Notes: generated from the letters alone by a model not told the origin. Counted from the stretch's first letter, positions 37,311 to 46,774 are shown. The stretch: 64,000 bases of DNA from Pseudomonas songnenensis (GCF_003696315.1 NZ_RFFN01000005.1:186001-250000), one strand, 5' to 3'. A program made the numbers and translations.

Positions 37311-37733
37311 ATGCGAGCGTTGCTTCTGATCATCATGCTGCTGCCGACACTGGCATCCGCGCAGATCTACCGTTGGACCGACGCCGACGGTCGCGTGCAT
37401 TTCGGTCAGCGCCCACCGGCCGGCGCCGAGCAGGTTGAAGTGCGGCCGCAAGTGGTCGAACGAGACGAGCAGACCCGAGCGCGCGAGGCACGCAGTGAAC
37501 GGTTCTTCGATGCGCGTCGGCAGGAACAGCAGGCGGCGCGCGAGCAGGCCAGCCAGGCGCAGGCGGCCCGGGAGCAGGAATGCCAAGGTCTGCGCAGGCA
37601 GTTGTCACAGCTGCAGCTCGGCGGACGTTTTTTTCGTAACGATGCGGCGGGAGAGCGCGTCTACTACAGTGACAGTGAAGTAGAGGCGGCTCGACAGCGC
37701 CTGGCCGCTCGTATCGGCCAGGAATGCAACTGA
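37311..37733 (+). CDS. DUF4124 domain periplasmic protein
   Basis: A 140-residue secreted protein: a signal peptide ending at about residue 17 (LASAQIYRW), the DUF4124 motif IYRWTDADGRVHFGQRPP, and a long Arg/Glu/Gln-rich helix likely to be coiled coil. These small proteins are common in Pseudomonas and have no assigned function. GTGAGGGA precedes the ATG. It is codirectional with the lipoprotein and the PilZ gene. Confidence 0.82.
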   Translation: MRALLLIIMLLPTLASAQIYRWTDADGRVHFGQRPPAGAEQVEVRPQVVERDEQTRAREARSERFFDARRQEQQAAREQASQAQAAREQECQGLRRQLSQLQLGGRFFRNDAAGERVYYSDSEVEAARQRLAARIGQECN

Positions 37734-37780
37734 GCCGAGGGGATTCGAATTGCAGGGCAAAGGTTGAAGGCTCCGACGAC

Positions 37781-38209
37781 ATGAACATGGCGAACCAGCG
37801 TCGTATCCAGCGGCATCAGCTGCCGTACTACCTCAATGTATTCAACCGGTTTACCGAGAAGCCGCTGGGTTTTATCGGCAATCTCTCCGAGGGCGGGCTG
37901 ATGCTGATCAGTCCCTATCCGATGATGCTCGGCGTGCGCTTCGAGATGCGCCTGAAGATTCCTGGCCAGACCGGCCAGCTGCGCCATGTGGACTTCAGCG
38001 CGTTCAGCCTGTGGTCCAGCGAGGACGTCACACCGGGAAGCTACGACACCGGATTCTCTCTGATCGAGCCACCCGGCGATATCCGCGAGATGATCGCCGC
38101 GTTACATCACTACTTCAGCTTTCAGCCGATGCCTCACATTCCGCTGGCGCATCACGCCGGTGCGGCGTCGGATCGCTTCACCGACAAGGATTGCTGTCAC
38201 GGCCTGTGA
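37781..38209 (+). CDS. PilZ domain protein
   Basis: A 142-residue single-domain PilZ protein. The c-di-GMP-binding arginines are in NQRRIQRHQLP (RxxxR), and GNLSEGGLMLIS supplies the (D/N)xSxxG motif. It should bind c-di-GMP and act as a small effector or adaptor. The ATG at 37781 has AAGG upstream; a second ATG two codons later is possible. It follows the DUF4124 gene and converges with the DUF58 gene, whose stop is 6 nt away. Confidence 0.82.
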   Translation: MNMANQRRIQRHQLPYYLNVFNRFTEKPLGFIGNLSEGGLMLISPYPMMLGVRFEMRLKIPGQTGQLRHVDFSAFSLWSSEDVTPGSYDTGFSLIEPPGDIREMIAALHHYFSFQPMPHIPLAHHAGAASDRFTDKDCCHGL

Positions 38210-38214
38210 GGCAG

Positions 38215-39543
38215 CTACAGCGTTCCGGTTTTCTTCCACGCCAGATAGCGCCCGACCAGCGCCGGCCCCAGATCGCAAGGTTGGACGTCAAGCACCGGCA
38301 AACCATTGGCGGTGAGGCGTTTATGCAGTTGCTGGCGTGCATTCAGGTAGTCCTGCGTACCGCAGTAATCGAGCGCGTCGTCCAGGCTTTGCACCGGCCG
38401 CAGGCGTAGCTGGTCCAGCACTTCCTCGCGCAAGCTCACCAGCAGCACCCGGTGCCGTCGCGAAAGTCGGCGCAGCGCGGCATGCAGCTCGGCATCGTCC
38501 TCGTCGCGCAGATTGCTCATGACGATCACCAGAGCCCGGCGCTGCTGGCGCGCCAGCAGCTGATCGACCGCTGCGCCGTAATCAGCTGGCTGCTGGGTGG
38601 GCTGCAGGTCGTACAGGCCGTTCAGCAGTATGCGCAGCTGCTGTTGGCCCTTGGCCGGCGTAATGTGCCGTGGCTGTTCACCGGCAAAGGTGCAGGCGCC
38701 GACCGCATCGCCCTGGCGTAGCGCGGCGTAGGCGAGCAGCAGGCCTGCGTTGAGCGCGTGGTCGAAGTGGGTGAGTTGCGCATCCTGGCTGCGCATACGG
38801 CGGCCGCAGTCGAGCATCAGCACGATCTGCTGGTCTTGCTCATCCTGGTACTCGCGGGCAATGGGTGTTCGCGAGCGCGCTGTGGCTTTCCAGTCGATCT
38901 GGCGCAGCGTATCGCCCTCGCGAAATTCGCGCAGCTGATGAAACTCCAGTCCCAGCCCGCGTCTTGGCTGTTGGCGCACGCCGAGACGGTTCAGCCAGAC
39001 ATCGATCGCCTGCAGGCCAGCGCCGTGCAGCTGGGCAAAGTCGGGGTAAACCCGCGTGTCGTCGGCCAGTTGCAACTGTCGTTTGCTGCGCCACAGCCCC
39101 AGAGGGCTGAAAAGCTGCATGTCGCAGCGCTGGAAGGAAAAGCGTCCACGGCGAACCGGTCGCAGTCGGTAGCTGAGCTGGCAATGCTCTCCGGGTTGCA
39201 GGCGTATGCGCTGCGGCAACTGCTCGAAGAGCATGCCGTCCGGCACGTGGTCGAACAGCTCCAGTTCGACCGGATGGCTGTCGTCGTTGCGAGCCAGAAG
39301 CTGCACGTGGCTCCAGTGCCCCAGGGGCAGATTGCCCGGCAGGCTGCGTTGCAACGCCGGCGAAGGCAACCGTTTCAGGTTGCGGGCGTCGAGCGCAGCG
39401 ATCATCCCCAAGGCCAGCAAAAGCCCCCACCAGGCCGAGCGCCAACCTTCGGCTTCGATTCCCAGTGCAGCGAGCGTGCCGAGCGGGATGGCCAGCAACA
39501 CCAGTGCTGCCAGCGCAACGAGCAGGCGACGGGATGGCGTCAT
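38215..39543 (-). CDS. DUF58 family protein (VWA-like), MoxR partner
   Basis: A 442-residue protein with two N-terminal membrane helices (ALAALVLLAIPLGTLAALG, WWGLLLALGMIAAL), a beta-rich region, the DUF58 signature LREFREGDTLRQIDWKATAR, and a following VWA-like domain (IVLMLDCGRRM). DUF58 proteins are nearly always beside MoxR ATPases. Its ATG overlaps the moxR stop (ATGA). It is the last gene of the six-gene minus-strand operon. Function unknown; a MIDAS-type metal site is not fully conserved. Confidence 0.85.
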   Translation of the reverse strand: MTPSRRLLVALAALVLLAIPLGTLAALGIEAEGWRSAWWGLLLALGMIAALDARNLKRLPSPALQRSLPGNLPLGHWSHVQLLARNDDSHPVELELFDHVPDGMLFEQLPQRIRLQPGEHCQLSYRLRPVRRGRFSFQRCDMQLFSPLGLWRSKRQLQLADDTRVYPDFAQLHGAGLQAIDVWLNRLGVRQQPRRGLGLEFHQLREFREGDTLRQIDWKATARSRTPIAREYQDEQDQQIVLMLDCGRRMRSQDAQLTHFDHALNAGLLLAYAALRQGDAVGACTFAGEQPRHITPAKGQQQLRILLNGLYDLQPTQQPADYGAAVDQLLARQQRRALVIVMSNLRDEDDAELHAALRRLSRRHRVLLVSLREEVLDQLRLRPVQSLDDALDYCGTQDYLNARQQLHKRLTANGLPVLDVQPCDLGPALVGRYLAWKKTGTL

Positions 39544-40553
39544 GCGCGCGGCGCCGCCACCTGGTCGAGCACCTGCAGCAGCACCTGGTCTACCGACAGC
39601 CCTTCGATATCCAGCTCTGCCGAGAGCCGCACGCGGTGGCGCAGTACGGCCAATGCGCAGCCCTTGATGTCATCCGGCGTGACGAACTCGGCGCCGCGCA
39701 ACAGTGCCCTGGCGCGCCCACCGCGAACCAGTGCGATCGATGCGCGCGGGCCGGCACCCAGTGCCAGGCCCGGCCAGCTGCGTGTGCTGCGGGTCAGGCG
39801 CACGGCATAGTCCAGCACCTGCTCGTCCAGCGGCAGCTCGCTGGCGATCTTCTGCAGGGCCAGCACATCGCGGGGCTGTACCAGTTGGCGCAGGGCGCTG
39901 ACATCGAGCATGTCAGCCCGTGCCGAACGGGTAACCTGGCGTACCAGCTCCAGCTCCTCATCGGCTTGCGGGTAGTCCATGCGCAGCATCAGCATGAAGC
40001 GGTCGAGCTCGGCTTCGGGCAGAGGGTAGGTGCCCTCCTGCTCGATGGGGTTTTGGGTCGCCATGACCAGAAACGGCTGTGGCACGGCCAGGGCCTTGCC
40101 TTCAAGGGTGACCTGGCGCTCCTGCATCACCTCGAGCAGCGCGGCCTGGGTCTTGGCTGGGGCCCGATTGATCTCATCGGCCAGCAGCAGGTTGGTGAAT
40201 ACCGGGCCCTTGCGCAGCTTGAACTGCTCGGTCTGCATGTCGTAGACCGCGTGGCCGGTCACGTCGCTGGGCATCAGGTCCGGGGTGAACTGGATTCGCG
40301 AGAATTCGCCACCGAAGCAGCGCGCAAGGGCTCGAACCAGCAACGTCTTGCCCAATCCGGGCACACCCTCGATCAGCACATGGCCACCGGCGATGAGCGC
40401 GGTGAGAACACCGTCGATGACCTCGTCCTGGCCAATCACTGCCTTGTGCAGTTCGTCGCGCAGGGCCTGGGCCAACTGGCTGGCGCGCACACGCTGGCTC
40501 ACTGGGTTGGTGCTCGAAGCAGCGCTGTTCGATTCGGAGGGTTGTTCGCTCAT
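39540..40553 (-). CDS. MoxR family AAA+ ATPase
   Basis: A 337-residue MoxR ATPase. Walker A is LIEGVPGLGKTLLVRAL, Walker B is LLADEINRAPAK, and sensor 1 is VMATQNPIEQEGTYPLPEAE, all intact. MoxR proteins act as chaperones that insert cofactors or mature partner complexes, usually with VWA proteins. The ATG at 40553 overlaps the DUF4350 stop. The longer frame upstream is an artefact of GC-rich DNA. It is central to the operon RDD-SpoIIM-DUF4129-DUF4350-MoxR-DUF58. Confidence 0.9.
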   Translation of the reverse strand: MSEQPSESNSAASSTNPVSQRVRASQLAQALRDELHKAVIGQDEVIDGVLTALIAGGHVLIEGVPGLGKTLLVRALARCFGGEFSRIQFTPDLMPSDVTGHAVYDMQTEQFKLRKGPVFTNLLLADEINRAPAKTQAALLEVMQERQVTLEGKALAVPQPFLVMATQNPIEQEGTYPLPEAELDRFMLMLRMDYPQADEELELVRQVTRSARADMLDVSALRQLVQPRDVLALQKIASELPLDEQVLDYAVRLTRSTRSWPGLALGAGPRASIALVRGGRARALLRGAEFVTPDDIKGCALAVLRHRVRLSAELDIEGLSVDQVLLQVLDQVAAPRA

Positions 40554-41722
40554 AAGGCATTCCTGAGGGTTTGCAGGTAGGCGACCTGTCGGGTGAATTC
40601 GGTGGCCGACAGGCGTTGCTGCGGCGTGGGGCGCATGGCCTGCTCGATACTGGCGGGCGGCAGGCTGGAAAGCTGTGCGAGCAGGGTCAGCTGTCCGCTG
40701 AGCGGGAGCTGCTCGAAGCCGGGATGGCGAACGTTGGCTCTGCGCTGAATGTCCTGCTGGAGTCGCTGCAAGAGGCTTTGCTCGCGCCCATGGCGAAGCA
40801 GGAACTCCGCCGAGCCGCGTAGATGCTCCTGGAGCTGGCGACGTGCCGGGCTGGCGGCAGGCAGTAACGGGCCGAAGCGCTGCCCGACATGCCACAGCGC
40901 AAACAGTATGAGCAGGCCCAGCGCGGTGAGCGTTTCCGGGAAATGCTTGCGCAGCTGCGCCAGCAGGCCGTCGTGCTCGCTGCGGTGGACCAGGGTGACT
41001 TCGCTGTCCTGCGTCAGATACCAGAGCAGCCAGGCATGGTCGTATTCGTCGATATTGCGGTTCTGCCAGATCCAGCTGTCGGTCAGCGCGGTGACCAGCC
41101 CGTTGCCGTGCTGCAGTTGCAGCATGTGCGTCGCGCCTGCGCTGTTGGCCCAGGCGTGGGCGCGGTTGTCGGCGTCGTAGAGATGGAAATCCGTATCGAA
41201 GGCGAGATAGGCCGGCGCGCTTTCATTCTCCAGGTACAGCTTGGTCAATTGCGGATGCTGTTCGGCAGTGGATGACTGAGGCGACTGGGCCTCTTCATCC
41301 AGATCCCTGGTGGAGTACTGCTGCAAGTTGAGCCGATCGAGCAGCAGGTCGCCGCTCTTGCCGGTTTTCTCGTCCCACAGGCGCTCGGCGACCACCACCA
41401 GATGACCGCCGGCAGCGGCCCAGTCGAGCAGGCGTTCGGTCTGGCGAGGCGTCATGTTGCGGCGATCACCGAGCAAAAGCAGCGTCTGGCCACTGTTGGG
41501 CAGCGTCTCCAGACCGGCGATGCCGTCGTGGCGGGCGACCTGCAAGCCGAGAGCACGCAGGAATAGCTCGGCGGCCAGATAGTCATTGCTGCGGGCCTGT
41601 GGAGCAGGACCATGTTCGACGACATCTTCATAGCGCTGCAGCTGGCTGCCCAACCAGATGGTCAGCAGGGCGAGCAGCAGGACCGCCCCAGCGACGAGGA
41701 GACGCACGTGCAGGCGATTCAT
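40550..41722 (-). CDS. DUF4350 domain membrane protein
   Basis: A 390-residue protein with an N-terminal helix (LLVAGAVLLLALLTIWLG), a DUF4350 domain (NDYLAAELFLRALG ... LLLLGDRRNMTPRQTERLLDWAAAGGHLVVVA), a second helix near 270 (LTALGLLILFALWHVG), and a cytoplasmic C-terminal helical region. The DUF4350 part looks like a GATase/ThuA-like fold without catalytic residues. The ATG at 41722 overlaps the DUF4129 stop. It is part of the MoxR operon; role unknown. Confidence 0.82.
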   Translation of the reverse strand: MNRLHVRLLVAGAVLLLALLTIWLGSQLQRYEDVVEHGPAPQARSNDYLAAELFLRALGLQVARHDGIAGLETLPNSGQTLLLLGDRRNMTPRQTERLLDWAAAGGHLVVVAERLWDEKTGKSGDLLLDRLNLQQYSTRDLDEEAQSPQSSTAEQHPQLTKLYLENESAPAYLAFDTDFHLYDADNRAHAWANSAGATHMLQLQHGNGLVTALTDSWIWQNRNIDEYDHAWLLWYLTQDSEVTLVHRSEHDGLLAQLRKHFPETLTALGLLILFALWHVGQRFGPLLPAASPARRQLQEHLRGSAEFLLRHGREQSLLQRLQQDIQRRANVRHPGFEQLPLSGQLTLLAQLSSLPPASIEQAMRPTPQQRLSATEFTRQVAYLQTLRNAL

Positions 41723-43263
41723 GACGGCCGCCCCTCGGCGAACAGCGCCCGCCAATCGGCACACAGCGCGTCACGCACCTGTTCGTTGGCTGGGTCGTGT
41801 CCGTAAGCCTGACGCTGCCAGTGAGCGGTGAGCTGCTCGGCGAATCGGGCCAGGGGTTCCAGCTGCAGTTCATGCACCTGCCGCAGAACCTCACCTTCGG
41901 TATGCGCTGCCTTCAAGGGCAACTGGAAGTCGTGCAGCAGGCGGCAGAGCAAGCCGCGATACAGCAGCGCCAGCGCCGCGCGTGGATCGAACTGCCAGAG
42001 TCGTTCGGCCTCGGTAGCGATATCATCCGGCAGGCTTTGCGGGGCGACCTCAAGGCCGAACAGCTGCGTCGGCGGCTCCGTACGGCGCCGGTTCGGCAGC
42101 CGTACACGGCCGCCGAAGGTCTGCAACCATTCGCGGTAGCGCCACAGCACAAGCGCAACGAGCAGTGCCACGGCTGCCCAGAGCAGGACCTCGAGGACCT
42201 GTGCCAGACGTTCCAGGCCATGCCAGAACGAGCCGCCCTGCAGCAGGCGTTCGATCAGGCGAGCCAGCGCACCGGGCTGCTGTGGGTCATCGGCGTCGCC
42301 CAGCCGCCAGCGCGTCACTGTTTCGCGGTGCTGGAAGGGGGGCTGGTCGAGCAAGGCATCGATTCGTTCGTGGGCTGCTTCGCTGGTCAATGGCTGATTG
42401 AGCAGGCGCTTACTTTCGGGGCCGGCCTCTGGCTGGGCAGTGGGCGCGGCCCAGGCCTCATGGGGTGCGGGCCAGAGCAGCAGGCCGCAGGCGAGCGCCA
42501 TTGCTGGCAGAGCACCGAGCAGGCGCTGGCGCAGCCGGCGGAAGGCCAGTTCGACATCCCAGGCTTCCAGATGAGTACGCCGGTTGAGATAGAGGCTGAA
42601 GCCGCAGGCAACGTAGATGGGCTCCCAGACAATGAGCACCAGAACATAGAGCAGGTTGGACAGATGTTCGAGCCAGAGCCACTCCCCGCTAAGCCCCAGC
42701 AGATCTTCCCAGTTCCAGCGCTGCACCAGCGGTGCCGGCAGGAAAAAATACAGCACCCCTAGCAGCCCGAGCCAGAGCGCACCTTCCAGATGGACGCCGA
42801 CGACGGTCAGCCAGCTTGCCGCGCGCCCATTGCGCAGATTGAGCGTGATCAGACGCTGGGCTCGTGCTTTGCCGTCGAGCCCCTCGAGTTGTTGCACAGG
42901 CAGATCGAAGCTGCGTGTCATGCTCAGGCGGCGCCAGGTCAGGCTGGCGAACCACTGCGAGCGCAACAGGCCCGGGAAGGCCTTCAGGCTTTCCCTGAAG
43001 TTTGGAGTTTCGCCGAACAACGCTCTGGACAGGATATGCAGCGGCAACCGTTCATACAGCGGCTTCAACCACCAGAACAGCAGCAACGCCACGCTTGGGT
43101 GCTGCCACAGCAGCACGCTGATCAGCGCGAAAACCGGCAGCGTGACGGCTGCCCAGGTCGCCATCAGCAACGTCCCGTGGCGTCTGGCCAGCAGGGTGCC
43201 AAGGTCCAGTGCTTCCCATGGGCTGCGTGGACGGATCGAGACGCTGGCATTACTCAGCTGCAT
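41719..43263 (-). CDS. DUF4129 domain membrane protein
   Basis: A 514-residue membrane protein with several hydrophobic segments (about 33-65, 165-185, 205-225, 250-270, 365-390) and a C-terminal DUF4129-type segment (FDPRAALALLYRGLLCRLLH). DUF4129 is often found at the end of transglutaminase-like proteins and beside MoxR/DUF58 genes. It overlaps the SpoIIM gene upstream by 14 nt and the DUF4350 gene downstream by 4 nt. No enzymatic motif is evident. Confidence 0.82.
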   Translation of the reverse strand: MQLSNASVSIRPRSPWEALDLGTLLARRHGTLLMATWAAVTLPVFALISVLLWQHPSVALLLFWWLKPLYERLPLHILSRALFGETPNFRESLKAFPGLLRSQWFASLTWRRLSMTRSFDLPVQQLEGLDGKARAQRLITLNLRNGRAASWLTVVGVHLEGALWLGLLGVLYFFLPAPLVQRWNWEDLLGLSGEWLWLEHLSNLLYVLVLIVWEPIYVACGFSLYLNRRTHLEAWDVELAFRRLRQRLLGALPAMALACGLLLWPAPHEAWAAPTAQPEAGPESKRLLNQPLTSEAAHERIDALLDQPPFQHRETVTRWRLGDADDPQQPGALARLIERLLQGGSFWHGLERLAQVLEVLLWAAVALLVALVLWRYREWLQTFGGRVRLPNRRRTEPPTQLFGLEVAPQSLPDDIATEAERLWQFDPRAALALLYRGLLCRLLHDFQLPLKAAHTEGEVLRQVHELQLEPLARFAEQLTAHWQRQAYGHDPANEQVRDALCADWRALFAEGRPS

Positions 43264-44230
43264 GCTGACCTCGCCCGGCCAGGCAGAAATAGATGGCCAC
43301 GATCAGCCACAGCAGTGCACCGACGATGTACTTGATCGCGGGCGTGGCGAGGGTCATGGAGGACCAATAGGCTTCGACGAATGCGGCGATCAGAAGGAAA
43401 AGCGTGGCACCACCGACCAGCTGTATGCCCTGTCTGGCCGCCTGACGGAGCGCATTGCCCCGCGTCAGTCGGCCTGGGGCGAGCAGCGCGACGCCAAGCT
43501 GCAGCCCAGCCGCACCCGCGAAGGTGATGGCCGTCAGTTCGAAGGCACCGTGACCGATGACGAACGACCAGAACGGCTGGTGATAGCCGATGCCGCTCAG
43601 GTGGCCAGCCACGGCACCGATCGTCAGGCCATTGAACAGCAGGAAGAACAATGTGCCGAGGCCAAACAGCAGGCCGCTGGCGAACGTCTGAAACGCGATG
43701 CCGATATTGTTCATGATGTAGTAGCCGAACATCAGCCAGTCGTCGCCTGCGCCTCGCTCGGCAAAACGCCCCAATCGACTGGCGTCCGGGTCGTACATCT
43801 GTTCCATCTGGGCGACCTGGTCGGCTGGCAGGACGCTGTAGACCAGATCGGGAAACAGGTAAACCAGCGTGGCCATGCCGAGCAGGCTGCCGTAGAACAG
43901 CACACTGGCGGCCAGAACATAGCGCCATTGTGCACGCACCGTGCGGGCGAAACCGCCGCTGATGAAGCCCAGCAGTCGACCGAGCAGTGGACTGCGATGG
44001 CGGTACAGTTGTTGATGGCCCCGCAGCGCAAGCTGCCGCAACTGCTCGATCAGTTGACTGCTGTAACCGCGCGACTCCGCCAAGGCCAGCTGCTGGCAGA
44101 GCCGGCGGTAGGCGGCGGGAAATGTTCCGGGCTGCGTGCTGCGCGGTTTGCCGCCCTCTAGCGCGTCAAGTTGAGCGGCGAACTCCTGCCAGTCGGCCTG
44201 ATGTTGCCGCTCGAATACTGCCTGCTTCAT
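43250..44230 (-). CDS. SpoIIM-like stage II sporulation M family membrane protein
   Basis: A 326-residue integral membrane protein of the SpoIIM family: a cytoplasmic N-terminal helical part, then about five helices with NNIGIAFQTFASGLLFGLGT and GAFELTAITFAGAAGLQLG, which are typical of the family. In spore formers SpoIIM supports peptidoglycan remodelling; in non-sporulating bacteria such as this its job is unknown, but it repeatedly sits with RDD and MoxR genes. Its ATG overlaps the RDD stop. Confidence 0.85.
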   Translation of the reverse strand: MKQAVFERQHQADWQEFAAQLDALEGGKPRSTQPGTFPAAYRRLCQQLALAESRGYSSQLIEQLRQLALRGHQQLYRHRSPLLGRLLGFISGGFARTVRAQWRYVLAASVLFYGSLLGMATLVYLFPDLVYSVLPADQVAQMEQMYDPDASRLGRFAERGAGDDWLMFGYYIMNNIGIAFQTFASGLLFGLGTLFFLLFNGLTIGAVAGHLSGIGYHQPFWSFVIGHGAFELTAITFAGAAGLQLGVALLAPGRLTRGNALRQAARQGIQLVGGATLFLLIAAFVEAYWSSMTLATPAIKYIVGALLWLIVAIYFCLAGRGQHAAE

Positions 44231-44940
44231 GACGAGCCCACCAAGGAGCGGGCAATGCCGTGAATTTTGGCCTCGGCATGTTCCTCGTTGCTCCCCAGCG
44301 GCTCGGCCAGAATCGAGGCCAGTTCCTGGCGGCGCTCGGCAGAAAGAGCCCCATGACGTTCGGCAAAGCCGATCAGCGCGCGTTGTTCATCCAGGGTCAG
44401 CGCGACGGGAGGGGCTACCGGCTCGACGTCGGGAAGCGCCGGGCGAGCCTGCGGCTTCTCCTGATAGATCACCAGTGTCCCTGCCGCCAGATCGCCGAGG
44501 CGCTTGAAGGCAGGGTGACCCAGGCAACTCAGAGCGCCGAGGAAATAGCCGAACGGCAGCATGTCGACGAAGCGCAGCAGATTACGGGTGAGCGAGGAAG
44601 ACCAGCCGACCGGTGTGCCGTCGTCATGCACGACGCGTAGCCCCAGCCAGTATTTTCCCGGCGTGCGGCCTTGATTCAGCACTTCGAAGAGCACCATGTA
44701 CCACCACTGAACGAGGAACAGCAGTAGCGTTCCCAGGCCCATGCCGAATTTGCCGAGCAGGCCCAGGGTGAAAAACAGAACCAGCAGGATGGCGGCGCGA
44801 ATCACCAGGTCGATAGCGAAGGCGAGGGCGCGGGGCACCAGTCCGGCCGGGCGCAGGAGCAGATCAATGCCCTCCGGCGTCTCGACGCGCAGGCTGGTGT
44901 CGAGCAGGTCTTGTCGGTCGAGTGTGGAATACAAAGGCAA
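44227..44940 (-). CDS. RDD family membrane protein, first gene of the MoxR operon
   Basis: A 237-residue RDD protein: VETPEGIDLLLRPAGLVPRAL, helices at about 40-60 and 65-90, and the Arg/Asp/Asp signature around PRALAFAIDLVIRA. RDD proteins are small transporter-like or scaffold membrane proteins. A stop codon lies just five codons upstream, so the start must be the TTG at 44940 (or TTG two codons later), as no ATG precedes the conserved region. It heads the six-gene operon, each following gene overlapping the previous by 4-14 nt. Confidence 0.85.
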   Translation of the reverse strand: MPLYSTLDRQDLLDTSLRVETPEGIDLLLRPAGLVPRALAFAIDLVIRAAILLVLFFTLGLLGKFGMGLGTLLLFLVQWWYMVLFEVLNQGRTPGKYWLGLRVVHDDGTPVGWSSSLTRNLLRFVDMLPFGYFLGALSCLGHPAFKRLGDLAAGTLVIYQEKPQARPALPDVEPVAPPVALTLDEQRALIGFAERHGALSAERRQELASILAEPLGSNEEHAEAKIHGIARSLVGSS

Positions 44941-45198
44941 GTTCGTCTGAGATCAGGCAAAGGGCGATGCTATGCGGCATCCGCCGCTGCGGCAATGCGC
45001 CTGAGGCTGGTACTTGAGCCCCGCGCGCAGATGGAACGCGATTATGGCGAAATGCCTGCTCGATTGCAGGATGCCGTTCGCAGAGCGGCGCGTCGCTACA
45101 ACGCATGTGCAACCGGCACGCTGGAAGCGGGTCGGGTCGGGTCGGCGAGGTGCCGGCCCGGCTGATAGACTGCCATGCTGATCGAGAAGGATTCTCCC

Positions 45199-46635
45199 GT
45201 GACTCCAAGCATCTTCTGGTACGACTTCGAAACCACAGGCATTTCGCCCAGCCGCGACCGTCCGCTGCAGGTGGCGGGCATCCGCACCAACGAGGCGCTT
45301 GAGGAAATTGGCGAGCCGCTGAACATCTACTGTCGCCCCTCCGACGATATCCTTCCGCATCCCGCGGCATGCCTGGTTACGGGTATCACGCCGGCGATCC
45401 TGCAACAGAAAGGGTTGTGCGAGGCAGAGTTCATTCAGCGCCTGCATCAGCAGCTGTCCACCCCGGGGACCTGTGGCGCAGGCTACAACAGCCTGCGTTT
45501 CGACGATGAGGTCACTCGCTACAGCTTGTACCGCAATTTCTACGATCCTTACGCGCGGGAGTGGCAGGGGGGCAACAGTCGTTGGGATCTGATCGACCTG
45601 GTGCGAACCGCATATGCGCTGCGTCCGGAAGGGATCGTCTGGCCGGAGGAGGATGGCCGGGTGACGCTCAAGCTCGAACGCCTGAGCGTCGCCAACGGAC
45701 TGGAGCATCTGAATGCTCACGACGCACTCTCCGACGTGCGTGCCACCATCGGCTTGGCCAGGCTCATCCGTGATCGCCAACCGCGGCTGTATGACTATCT
45801 CTACAACCTGCGGCGTAAACAGGCAGTGCTCGAACAGATCACCCTGCTTGAACCGCTGGTGCATGTGTCTGGTCGTTTTTCGGCCGCGCGGCATTTTCTT
45901 TCGGTGGTGCTGCCGCTGGGCTGGCATCCACGCAACCGCAACGCGCTGATCGTCTGCGACCTGCAGGCGGAACCTCAGCCGCTCTTGCAGGAGAGCGCCG
46001 AAACATTGCGGCAGCGTCTATATACCCGGCGAGATCAATTGGCAGAGGGCGTACTGCCTGTGCCTTTGAAGTTGGTACATGTCAACAAGTGCCCGGTGCT
46101 GACGCCGCTCAAGGTGCTGCGGGAAGGCGATATTCAGCGGTTGGGCCTGGATATGCCGCTCTGCCAGGAACGTGCCGCCGCATTGCGCGAGCAACGCCAG
46201 CTCTGGAGCCAGAAGCTGGACGAGATCTACCGCGAGGAGGGTTTCCCTGGTAGCGACGATCCCGAGCAGCAGCTGTATGACGGCTTTCTTGGCGAGCGTG
46301 ACCGGCGGTTGTGTGACGAGATTCGTGGTCTTGCGCCAGCCGAACTGGCCAGGCATCCGTCCCGGTTCGACGATGTCCGCCTGCAGGAGCTGTTGTTCCG
46401 CTACCGCGCACGTAATTTCCCCGAGGCTCTATCCTCCGAGGAGCAGACGCTTTGGTATCAGTTCTGTCGGCAGCGGCTGAGCGACGGTGCCTTCGGAGCG
46501 CCCAACACGCTTGATCAATTCGAGGCGGGTATTCAACAGCTCTTGGTTACCGCCACGCCGGCGCAGCAACAACTGTTACAGCAATGGCATGAATACGGGC
46601 AGGGGCTGCGCGAGCATTACGGACTGGCCAGCTAG
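45199..46635 (+). CDS. sbcB: Exodeoxyribonuclease I
   Basis: A 478-residue DnaQ-fold 3'-5' single-strand exonuclease. The DEDD motifs are visible: FWYDFETTG (ExoI), FDDE around residue 105 (ExoII) and NAHDALSDVRA (ExoIII). SbcB acts in recombination, repair and mismatch correction. The GTG at 45199 (MTPSIFWYDFETTG) with AAGGA 8 nt upstream is preferred over the ATG at 45175, because family members begin here. It is divergent from the RDD-MoxR operon. Confidence 0.93.
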   Translation: MTPSIFWYDFETTGISPSRDRPLQVAGIRTNEALEEIGEPLNIYCRPSDDILPHPAACLVTGITPAILQQKGLCEAEFIQRLHQQLSTPGTCGAGYNSLRFDDEVTRYSLYRNFYDPYAREWQGGNSRWDLIDLVRTAYALRPEGIVWPEEDGRVTLKLERLSVANGLEHLNAHDALSDVRATIGLARLIRDRQPRLYDYLYNLRRKQAVLEQITLLEPLVHVSGRFSAARHFLSVVLPLGWHPRNRNALIVCDLQAEPQPLLQESAETLRQRLYTRRDQLAEGVLPVPLKLVHVNKCPVLTPLKVLREGDIQRLGLDMPLCQERAAALREQRQLWSQKLDEIYREEGFPGSDDPEQQLYDGFLGERDRRLCDEIRGLAPAELARHPSRFDDVRLQELLFRYRARNFPEALSSEEQTLWYQFCRQRLSDGAFGAPNTLDQFEAGIQQLLVTATPAQQQLLQQWHEYGQGLREHYGLAS

Positions 46636-46711
46636 TTCGCTGAAAGGCGGGTGGGATGCTGAGGAAGTGGCGGCGCGTAATGCCGAGTAAAGGAAGAGGC
46701 CTGCAATAAAA

Positions 46712-46754
46712 AACGCCAGTTCCCGCAGCAATGATTAATGTCGAGAACTGGCGT
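46712..46754 (-). terminator. Intrinsic terminator of mvaT
   Basis: AACGCCAGTTC (46712-46722) and GAACTGGCGTT (46744-46754) form an 11-bp stem with a 21-nt loop. On the minus strand it is followed by TTTTTTATT, a good U-tract, just after the mvaT stop. Confidence 0.85.
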
Positions 46755-46774
46755 TCGGTTTAAACCGTTATCGC

